In this document: positions 45,244 to 52,255 of the stretch, piece after piece | Position numbering within the stretch: the first letter of the stretch is position 1 | Layout of the letters: every line of letters starts with the position of its first letter | Source of the DNA: Cupriavidus sp. 2SB | GTDB taxonomy: Bacteria; Pseudomonadota; Gammaproteobacteria; Burkholderiales; Burkholderiaceae | Reading direction: 5' to 3' | Length of the DNA: 64,000 nucleotides | Assembly: GCF_005503625.1 (NCBI RefSeq) | Contig: NZ_SCMX01000010.1 | Span: forward strand, 59,581-123,580 | Notes under the pieces: generated by a model | Databases searched by the model: none | The model's input: the letters and a program-made list of their open reading frames with translations, nothing else | Told to the model about the DNA's origin: nothing | Program-made: the position numbers and the translations under genes

Positions 45244-46254
45244 ATGAGCCAATCGACATCACCCGACGCACGGCGCCGGCAACTGCTGCGCGCAGCCGGC
45301 GGCGCCGCCATCGCCGCACCAGCGCTGATCCTCGGCCGCCAGGCATGGTCGGCGCCGCGCAAGGTCACGTTCGCGTGGAACCAAAATTCCTTTTGCCTGA
45401 CACCCATCGTCGTGGCGCAGGAGAAGGGCTTCTTCGAGAAGAATGGGCTACAGGTAGACCTGATCAACTACAGCGGCTCCACGGACCAGTTGCTCGAATC
45501 GATTGCAACAGGCAAGGCCGATGCGGCAGTGGGCATGATCCACCGCTGGCTGAAGCCGCTCGAAGCGGGCTTCGACGTGAAGATCATCGGCAGCTCGCAT
45601 GGCGGTTGCGTGCGGCTTGTTGGCGCAAAGGCGGCGGGTGTGACCAACCTGCAGTCGCTCAAGGGCAAGACCGTTGGCGTGAGCGATCTCGCCGCACCGG
45701 GCAAGCACTTCTTCACGATCCTGCTCGCGAAAAATGGTATCGATCCGGATCGGGACATCACATGGCGCCAGTACCCTGCCGACCTGCTCGGCGTGGCCGT
45801 CGACAAGGGCGAGATTCAGGCGATTGCCGATGGCGATCCAAACCTCTACCTGCTGGAGAAGCGCACCAACGGCGCCTATATCGAACTCGCGACGAACCTC
45901 ACCGGCGAGTACGCGCGCAAGGTCTGCTGCGTGGTGGGTGCGCGCGGCGAACTGGTGCGCAACGATCGCCCCACTGCTGCCGCACTGGCGCGCGCCATCG
46001 TGCAGGCCACGGACTACGTCAACGAGAATCCGAACGAAGCTGCCAAGGTCTTCGCCAAGTACTCGCCCAAGATCAGCGTCGAGGATCTGCGCAAGCTCTA
46101 TGCGACGCTCACCTATACGCACCATCCCACCGGCGTGGACCTGCAGGAAGAAATCGCGTTCTACGCTGGCGATTTCCAGCGCATCGGCGTGCTGAAGAAA
46201 TCCACGGACGTGAAGCGCCTGGCGCAACATGTCTATGCAAACGTACTGGCCTGA
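45244..46254 (+). CDS. ABC transporter substrate-binding protein, SsuA/TauA-like, Tat-type signal
   Basis: This periplasmic protein would capture the organosulfur substrate. The 336-residue product has an N-terminal twin-arginine-like signal (RRRQLLRAAGGAAIAAPALILG, cut into its RR motif and hydrophobic stretch), then the SsuA/TauA/NMT1-like fold with TPIVVAQEKGFFEKNGLQVDL and DAAVGMIHRWLKPLEAG. The ATG at 45244 has GGGGAG about 10 bases upstream. It precedes the permease gene by 13 bases. Confidence 0.88.
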   Translation: MSQSTSPDARRRQLLRAAGGAAIAAPALILGRQAWSAPRKVTFAWNQNSFCLTPIVVAQEKGFFEKNGLQVDLINYSGSTDQLLESIATGKADAAVGMIHRWLKPLEAGFDVKIIGSSHGGCVRLVGAKAAGVTNLQSLKGKTVGVSDLAAPGKHFFTILLAKNGIDPDRDITWRQYPADLLGVAVDKGEIQAIADGDPNLYLLEKRTNGAYIELATNLTGEYARKVCCVVGARGELVRNDRPTAAALARAIVQATDYVNENPNEAAKVFAKYSPKISVEDLRKLYATLTYTHHPTGVDLQEEIAFYAGDFQRIGVLKKSTDVKRLAQHVYANVLA

Positions 46255-46267
46255 CGGGGTAACGCTC

Positions 46268-47305
46268 ATGACGACGAGTCAGCAAACCATCGACACGCCC
46301 TTGCTGCAAGGCACGCCAGCCGCCACGCGGCGCGTGCCCGGCAGTGCATGGCCCATCGGCATCGTGGCTGCAATGGCATGGGCCGCGTTCGGCGCCATCA
46401 CATGGCGCTGGCCCAACAAGGTGGCGGGCTTCACGGACTGGGCCTATACCGAGGAACTCGGCATTGCCGTGCTCGTCGTCGCGGGTGCGCTGCTTGCTGT
46501 GGCGCTCTTCGGCGGCTACGTGCCTGCGCTGCAACGCTTTCGCGAAAGTTTGCGCAAGGCCGGTCCGTGGCTGATTGCGCTCCCCGTGATTCTGGCCGCT
46601 TGGGAAATCCTCACGGCCAAGACCGCGTCGCTGCCCACGCCGTTCTTCGCGCCGCCGCAGGCATTGATCGAAGTCTATGTCGACGACTGGCGACGCCTGG
46701 GAGACAGCGTGCTCAACACGGTCAAGCTGCTCGGTCTCGGTGTGGCGTATGGCGGTGTGGTCGGCTTTCTGATCGGCGTGTCGATCGGCTGGTCGCGCCG
46801 CATCGGTTACTGGGTGCATCCGGTGCTGCGCGTGCTGGGGCCGTTGCCATCCACCGCACTGTTGCCGCTCACGTTCTACTTCTTCCCGTCGAGCTATTCG
46901 GCGGCCGTGTTCCTGATCGCACTGGCCACGGCGTTTCCCGTTGCAGTGCTGACGTGGTCCGGCGTGGCGGGTGTGAACAAGAGCTACTACGACGTGGCGC
47001 GCACGATGGGTGCATCGGAATGGTTCCTCGTGCTGCGCGTGGCGATTCCGGCCGCGTTGCCGCAGGTATTCGTCGGCCTGTTCATGGGATTGGGCGCATC
47101 GTTCTCCGTGCTCGTCACCGCCGAGATGATGGGCGTGAAGTCCGGCCTTGGCTGGTATCTGACCTGGGCGCAGGGCTGGGCCTCGTATGTGAACATGTAT
47201 GCCGCCCTGATCGTCATGGCACTGCTGTTCTCGGGCGTCATCACATTGCTGTTCACGGTGCGCGACCGCGCGCTGTCGTGGCAGAAAGGAACCGTCAAAT
47301 GGTAG
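46268..47305 (+). CDS. ABC transporter permease, SsuC-like, with N-terminal extension
   Basis: This is the membrane subunit of the organosulfur importer. The 345-residue protein has the BPD_transp_1 domain in its C-terminal 240 residues, with EAA-loop DVARTMGASEWFLVLRVAIPAALP. About 100 extra N-terminal residues carry two further hydrophobic segments (about 30-48 and 62-82), giving roughly eight in total against about six in SsuC. Its stop overlaps the ATPase ATG by 7 bases. Confidence 0.87.
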   Translation: MTTSQQTIDTPLLQGTPAATRRVPGSAWPIGIVAAMAWAAFGAITWRWPNKVAGFTDWAYTEELGIAVLVVAGALLAVALFGGYVPALQRFRESLRKAGPWLIALPVILAAWEILTAKTASLPTPFFAPPQALIEVYVDDWRRLGDSVLNTVKLLGLGVAYGGVVGFLIGVSIGWSRRIGYWVHPVLRVLGPLPSTALLPLTFYFFPSSYSAAVFLIALATAFPVAVLTWSGVAGVNKSYYDVARTMGASEWFLVLRVAIPAALPQVFVGLFMGLGASFSVLVTAEMMGVKSGLGWYLTWAQGWASYVNMYAALIVMALLFSGVITLLFTVRDRALSWQKGTVKW

Positions 47306-48087
47306 CGGTCGTTCAAGACACCCATGCTTCGGCCGGTGCGCGCATCGATATTCAGTCAGTGAGTCATGCATTTGGCGATGGCGATGCGCAACTGCCCGTG
47401 CTCGATAGTGTGAATCTGCAAGTGGCACCCGGTGAATTCGTGGCATTGCTCGGTCCCAGCGGCTGCGGCAAATCCACGCTGCTGCGACTCGTGGCGGGGC
47501 TGGAGACGCCACTGTCAGGGCAGATCCGTCAGGACGATGTGCCGATCGATCGGCCCGACCCCTCGCGCATCGTCGTGTTCCAGGACCCAACGCTCTACCC
47601 GTGGCGACGCGTGCGCGACAACGTCGCACTGGGTCTGCAAGCGCGCGGACTGTTGCGCCGCGAAGGCCATCGTGTGGATGCCGCACTGCGACGCGTGGGC
47701 TTGGAAGGCTTCGCGCAAGCGTTTCCGCATCAGCTCTCGGGCGGCATGGCGCAGCGCGTGGCGCTGGCGCGTGCGCTCGTCAATGATCCGCGCCTGCTGG
47801 TGCTCGACGAACCGCTCGGCAAGCTCGATTCGTTGACGCGGCTCGCCATGCAGAGTGACCTTGTGGATCTCTGGCAGCGCGCCGGCTTCTCGGCGCTGCT
47901 CGTCACGCACGACGTGGAAGAAGCGCTGTTCCTGGCGCAGCGCGTCATCGTGTTCAGCCAACGCCCCGCGCGCATCACCGCCGAGATCAAGGTGGATCTA
48001 CCCTACCCGCGCCACCGTGGCGATCCGCGCCTGACCGAACTACGCCACGAGGCGCTGCGCCATCTGGGTCTCGATGCAAGCTGGTAA
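47299..48087 (+). CDS. ABC transporter ATP-binding protein, SsuB-like
   Basis: This is the ATPase of the organosulfur importer. The 262-residue protein has Walker [11 protein letters not shown]-loop VFQDPTLYPWRRV, signature LSGGMAQR, Walker B LLVLDEP, D-loop GKLD and switch His in VTHDVEEAL. The ATG at 47299 overlaps the permease stop; the same frame is open much further upstream across the permease gene, but that is not coding. Confidence 0.93.
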   Translation: MVAVVQDTHASAGARIDIQSVSHAFGDGDAQLPVLDSVNLQVAPGEFVALLGPSGCGKSTLLRLVAGLETPLSGQIRQDDVPIDRPDPSRIVVFQDPTLYPWRRVRDNVALGLQARGLLRREGHRVDAALRRVGLEGFAQAFPHQLSGGMAQRVALARALVNDPRLLVLDEPLGKLDSLTRLAMQSDLVDLWQRAGFSALLVTHDVEEALFLAQRVIVFSQRPARITAEIKVDLPYPRHRGDPRLTELRHEALRHLGLDASW

Positions 48088-48144
48088 GCCGGTTGTTCCG
48101 CGCGTGACTGAACATTGCGATGTGGTCGGCAAGCACACCCTCCT

Positions 48145-48244
48145 GCCCTCTCCCCCGCCCCTCTCCCGCACAGCGGGAGAGGGGCGACAACCACGAGTCA
48201 ATGGAACGCCTTTGGACGACTCCCCTCTCCCGCGAGTGGGTGAG
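48145..48244. repeat. REP-like repeat pair (second copy diverged)
   Basis: A perfect palindrome CCCCTCTCCCGC-ACA-GCGGGAGAGGGG (48158-48184) with the C-rich tail on its left (48145-48157) is followed at 48222-48244 by an imperfect copy, CCCCTCTCCC...GTGGGTGAG. The upstream flank CGGCAAGC...CCTCCTG (from 48127) matches the last 18 bases of the window. The right copy ends 2 bases before the cytochrome start codon. Confidence 0.8.
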
Positions 48245-48246
48245 CC

Positions 48247-49449
48247 ATGAGCGCGCCACCTCCGCAAGCGTGGCTCAACGCACTACTGACGCTGTTGCAA
48301 CAGGCCCAGTTAGGTCTGCTGCAACTCTGGCATTTACTGGGCCTGACCGATGAAGTGCATGGCCAGCCCGCATGGCCGTGGGCGCGACGCATTGCTGGCG
48401 AAACACTGCTGATCGATCTCGGTCTTGCGCGGCAACTGGCGTGGAGTCTGCTCGCGGTGGCCTTCGCGCTGCTTTGCGTGGCGCTGGCGCTGCTATGGCG
48501 TCGTCGTCGGCTGGCCTGTCTCGGCGCAGGTGCATTGGCATTGGTGATCGCGCCGTGGCCTTCGCCTGCGCTGCTGCTGACAGCCGCTGCGCCGACGAGC
48601 TTCCATCGCAGCCCGACCCAGTTCTCCGTCGATGCAATTGCCACGGGCGCGCGCATCTACGCGACGCACTGCGTGGCATGTCATGGCGACGATGGTCGCG
48701 GCGAAGGGGCGCAGTCGGCGCGCTTATCCACCTGGCCACCGACCTTTGCGAGTCCGCTGTTGGGTCGTCGCGCCGAAGGAGAACTGTACTGGCATATCGT
48801 GGCTGGCATGCGCGACGCGCGGGGCCGCATGACCATGCCCGCCTTTGGCAACGATATCGATGACACGCAGACCTGGGCCGTTATCGACTACCTGAAGACA
48901 TTGGCTGCCGGCACTGGCGCAGCGATGCAAGGCAACTGGCCGATTCCACTGCAGCTCCCGAATGTATCCATTCAATGCACGGGAGCGCCGCCCCGCTCGC
49001 TTGCGGACTGGCGCGGCCAGCAACGCGTGCGCGTGGTGGCATTCGATGGCGCGGCATCCACGCTGCCGCTGGAAGACCCGCGCTTTGTCACGCTGCTGGT
49101 GACGCGTGATGGGCAGCCGCTGGTCGATGTGCCGGCATTCCGTGCGGGCTGCGTGGCTTCATCGCGCAATGCTTGGCAGGTGTTTGCCCAGTTGGCGGGT
49201 GTCGATACATCGACACTGGCGGGCACGGCTTTTCTTGCGGATCGCAACGGCTGGTTGCGCGCGCGAAGTTCAGGCGGATCAGGAAAGCAAAACGAATGGG
49301 GTCAGGACGACCTGCTCTGCACCGCAGGACAGGTCGCGCAAATCACGCAGATGGCGCGGAAGACGTCGCAAGCGGATGGACTAACCGCCCTGCTGCTGCG
49401 AATGGATGCCGAGCCCGTTCGCTTCGTGCAGGGCGGCTTTGTTCACTGA
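48247..49449 (+). CDS. membrane cytochrome c with C-terminal thioredoxin-like domain
   Basis: The 400-residue protein has two N-terminal hydrophobic segments (about 55-80 and 88-115), one cytochrome c domain (about 125-225) with haem motif C142-VACH-146 and likely Met ligand in RMTMPAFGN, and a C-terminal region (about 240-375) with RSLADWRGQQRVRVVAF and LAGTAFLADRNGWLRARSSGG, resembling SCO/AhpC thioredoxin folds but without CxxC. It would pass electrons on the periplasmic side. It follows the transporter genes after a REP repeat. Its last 69 bases overlap the convergent heptosyltransferase gene. Confidence 0.78.
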   Translation: MSAPPPQAWLNALLTLLQQAQLGLLQLWHLLGLTDEVHGQPAWPWARRIAGETLLIDLGLARQLAWSLLAVAFALLCVALALLWRRRRLACLGAGALALVIAPWPSPALLLTAAAPTSFHRSPTQFSVDAIATGARIYATHCVACHGDDGRGEGAQSARLSTWPPTFASPLLGRRAEGELYWHIVAGMRDARGRMTMPAFGNDIDDTQTWAVIDYLKTLAAGTGAAMQGNWPIPLQLPNVSIQCTGAPPRSLADWRGQQRVRVVAFDGAASTLPLEDPRFVTLLVTRDGQPLVDVPAFRAGCVASSRNAWQVFAQLAGVDTSTLAGTAFLADRNGWLRARSSGGSGKQNEWGQDDLLCTAGQVAQITQMARKTSQADGLTALLLRMDAEPVRFVQGGFVH

Positions 49450-50412
49450 TGCCAGCGTCACGCTGTCGATCGCAGCCAGCACTTCATCAACCGAAGGCGG
49501 CTTGCCGTTGTCGCCCACAGACACGGCATGGCCCGGGCGATCCACGCCGAAGTGCGGACGCGATGTCGCGGTGAACAGCATCACGGTAGGCTTGCCCAAT
49601 GCATCGGCCAGATGCACGAAGCCGGTGTCCATGCCGACGACGAGCGACGAGGCATCCACGCGCTGCGCGCACTCGGTGATCGACATGCGCGGCAGCACTT
49701 CCGCATTCGGAATCGCGGCGGCCAGCGCCTGCGCTTCGGCCTGCTCCTTGGGCGAACCCCACGGCAGTTCCACGCGATAGCCGCGCCGCGCCAGCACGTG
49801 GCCAATCTCTACCCAGTTGGCCTGCGGCCATTTCTTGATGTCGAGCGACGTGGCATGGAACAGCGTGGCGCGCGGCACACCGTCCGTATGAAGCGGCACG
49901 GCGGGTGCAGGCACATTGAGTTCGGGCGTCTCTTGCGGCTCGATCTCGTATCCCAGCGCATTGGCCACCACCATCCGCATCTTCTGGCGGCAGTTGGCGT
50001 CGCCGTGCGGCCCGTAGATCTGTGTGTAGGCAAACACGGCCTTCGACTCGCCGAGGTATTCCGCGGCATAACCGAGGCGGCGCGGCGTGCGGGCCAGGCG
50101 CGCAACAATCGCACTCTTCATCACGCCGTGGACGTCGATTGCTACGTCATAGCGTTCGCGACGAAGTTCGCGCACTGCGGAGAGGATGCCGCGCAGGTCT
50201 TTCCATTTGCGGCCGTTCTTGTTGAACTGCCGCAGCGGCGGCGCGATGACGCGATCTACACCGATAGCCCAGCGCGGAATATCGGCACATGAGGCGTCAA
50301 CCGCCCAGTCGATCTTTGCCTCGGGATAGGCACGGCGCAGGTCGTGCAGCAGCGGCAGGGTGTGGACCATGTCGCCCAGCGAGGTGATCTTGATGAGAAG
50401 AATGCGCTTCAT
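49381..50412 (-). CDS. waaC: lipopolysaccharide heptosyltransferase, WaaC-like (GT9)
   Basis: WaaC adds the first heptose to Kdo2-lipid A. The 343-residue GT-B protein starts MKRILLIKITSLGDMVHTLP, as in heptosyltransferase I, has YDVAIDVHGVMKSAIVARLA, and the nucleotide-sugar region VVGMDTGFVHLADALGKPTVMLF. The start at 50412 fits; the frame opens 10 codons earlier without a ribosome site. The 3' end overlaps the convergent cytochrome gene by 69 bases. Other GT9 roles (WaaF, WaaQ) are less likely. Confidence 0.85.
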   Translation of the reverse strand: MKRILLIKITSLGDMVHTLPLLHDLRRAYPEAKIDWAVDASCADIPRWAIGVDRVIAPPLRQFNKNGRKWKDLRGILSAVRELRRERYDVAIDVHGVMKSAIVARLARTPRRLGYAAEYLGESKAVFAYTQIYGPHGDANCRQKMRMVVANALGYEIEPQETPELNVPAPAVPLHTDGVPRATLFHATSLDIKKWPQANWVEIGHVLARRGYRVELPWGSPKEQAEAQALAAAIPNAEVLPRMSITECAQRVDASSLVVGMDTGFVHLADALGKPTVMLFTATSRPHFGVDRPGHAVSVGDNGKPPSVDEVLAAIDSVTLASVNKAALHEANGLGIHSQQQGG

Positions 50413-50440
50413 GAAAGGGCCGGCGTTTCTAGTTGTATGC

Positions 50441-50467
50441 AAACCCGGCCATCCAGCGGCCGGGTTT
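50441..50467. terminator. stem-loop terminator between cysteine hydrolase and waaC
   Basis: AAACCCGGCC and GGCCGGGTTT form a perfect 10-bp stem with a 7-base loop, followed by T on the plus strand and by TTTGCAT on the minus strand. It would stop the leftward cysteine hydrolase transcript before waaC. Confidence 0.75.
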
Positions 50468-50544
50468 TTCGAAGGCGCTAGTATGCCCGACCCGGCGAAT
50501 CCAAAGAAACTGCGAAGATGTATCGGCGCCCTGATTGACCCGTG

Positions 50545-51153
50545 CTACTTCGACCACACCGACGCATCCTGCACCACCGTCGCAAAGCGGTCGTTGAGCG
50601 CGGCGAGCGTGTAGCGATGCAGATCGGCAGCCGATAGCGGATCGCCGCCGAGCGGGTCCGGCAGATCGCGCGTGGCACAGCCGGATGCGACCAACGTCAC
50701 GCGATAGCCATGGTCGAGCGCCGAGCGCACAGTCGCGCTGATGCACATATGCGTCTGGAAGCCAGCCACGATCAGTTCCCGGCGTCCAATCGCCTGCAGC
50801 CGCGCCGCGAGATCCGTACCGGCAAAGCTGTTCGGCAGGCTCTTGACCAGCGTCTGCTCGCCCTTGGCAGGTTGCAGACCGTCGATGATCTGCGCGTGGA
50901 TGCTATCCGGATCGAACGCCCCGCCGGCCTTGCCGTGATGCACCACATGGATGACCGGGGTGCCGTGCTGCCGCGCCAGGGCAAGCAGCGCGCCACATTC
51001 GGCCACAGCCTCGGGCATGCCCGTCAACGGCAGCTTGCCATCCACGTACTCGCGCTGATGGTCTACCAGGACCAGCACCGCCTCGGACCAGGCGGATGGC
51101 TTGCGGCTGGCGCCAGCGGCGTCGAGCAACGTGAAGGGTGCGGCAGCGGTCAT
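50545..51153 (-). CDS. isochorismatase-like cysteine hydrolase
   Basis: Members hydrolyse amides, N-carbamoyl compounds or isochorismate. The 202-residue protein has the catalytic triad positions Asp31 (LVDHQREY), Lys104 (LVKSLPNSF) and Cys137 (THMCISATVR), plus the cis-peptide region before the cysteine. The triad cysteine means it is an amidase-type rather than true isochorismatase. The substrate is unknown. A LysR regulator diverges from it over 90 bases and probably controls it. Confidence 0.87.
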   Translation of the reverse strand: MTAAAPFTLLDAAGASRKPSAWSEAVLVLVDHQREYVDGKLPLTGMPEAVAECGALLALARQHGTPVIHVVHHGKAGGAFDPDSIHAQIIDGLQPAKGEQTLVKSLPNSFAGTDLAARLQAIGRRELIVAGFQTHMCISATVRSALDHGYRVTLVASGCATRDLPDPLGGDPLSAADLHRYTLAALNDRFATVVQDASVWSK

Positions 51154-51243
51154 GGTGGGTTTCCGAGGTAGTGTGCGGTGACTATGCAGGCATCGTAGAG
51201 CGCGCTAACCTGTGCGCCAATTCCCCACAGACTCACACTTGCC

Positions 51244-52104
51244 GTGCAAAAAAGCACAATTGCCTGGGACGACCTGCTAACGCTGTCCACCCTGATGCGA
51301 GCCGGCAGCTATTCCGCCTGCGCCCGCGAACTCGATATCACCCATGCCACGGCCATCCGGCGCATCCGGCGGCTGGAGACCGCGCTTGGCAAACCTGTGG
51401 CGACTCGCGCCGACGGCAGCTTCGTGCTCACCGCCGCAGGCCGCAATGCACTGATTGCCGCCCGACAGATGGAAGAATCGGCCGACCGGCTGATCCGCGA
51501 AATCGAAGGGGTAGGTACCGGCGTGTCGGGCGTGGTGCGCATTGCCTCCACTGCGTCGCTGGGCAGCATGGTCCTGACGCCTCGGCTGCCGGCGCTCTAT
51601 GCGTCGAATCCCGAGCTGGAGGTCCGGCTGGAAGTGGACAACCGGGTGACCAGTCTTGCCAAGCGCCGCGCGCACATTGCCGTGCGGCTTGCGCGTCCGC
51701 AGGAAGACACCATCGTCGCGCAGCGCGCCGGCACGATGCATTTTGGGCTCTACGCGCCCTCGGGCATGTCCACCGCCGTGGCCGAGTCGCGCGATACACC
51801 CATCTGCGGCCTGCTCGATGAAGGTTTCGCGCTACCCGAAGTGGAATGGCCACAGGCCCAGGCGCGGCGCCTAGCCTTCCAGTCCAACAGCTTCTTTGCC
51901 GTGCGCGAGGGCGTACGCGCCGGCCTCGGCGTCGCCCTGCTCCCTCACTATCTGGGCGACAAGGAACCGGGACTCTGGTGTGTGCGCCCTGTGCCGGAAG
52001 TGATCCGCGAGATCTGGCTGGCCTACCCCGTCGAGTTTCGGGGCGCGTCACGATTCCGTCCCGTGATCGACTGGCTGGCAGAGACCCTGACTGCTTGCCC
52101 ATGA
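51244..52104 (+). CDS. LysR-family transcriptional regulator (GTG start)
   Basis: The 286-residue protein has an N-terminal winged helix-turn-helix (about 6-65: WDDLLTLSTLMRAGSYSACARELDITHATAIRRIRRLE in parts) and a periplasmic-binding-type effector domain (about 90-285). The GTG at 51244 gives MQKSTIAWDD. By the usual LysR layout it controls the divergent cysteine hydrolase gene and itself; the effector is unknown. Confidence 0.9.
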   Translation: MQKSTIAWDDLLTLSTLMRAGSYSACARELDITHATAIRRIRRLETALGKPVATRADGSFVLTAAGRNALIAARQMEESADRLIREIEGVGTGVSGVVRIASTASLGSMVLTPRLPALYASNPELEVRLEVDNRVTSLAKRRAHIAVRLARPQEDTIVAQRAGTMHFGLYAPSGMSTAVAESRDTPICGLLDEGFALPEVEWPQAQARRLAFQSNSFFAVREGVRAGLGVALLPHYLGDKEPGLWCVRPVPEVIREIWLAYPVEFRGASRFRPVIDWLAETLTACP

Positions 52105-52255
52105 ACACCTGTTTCAGACGGGTGTCGCATTGCTGCAACGACGCGCCGCATGCGTCACCCCATGTGGTGAGCCGCACGCGAATGACTCGTTGACGCCGCT
52201 CAATAAGTTGCAGTTCTGCTACGCTTCCACCCGGCTGCCGTAGAGGTTCGAACAG

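Noticed and set aside
46109..47686. A 525-codon open frame on the minus strand across the permease and ATPase genes
   Set aside because: It crosses two clearly recognised ABC transporter genes, and its His/Arg-rich translation matches no family.
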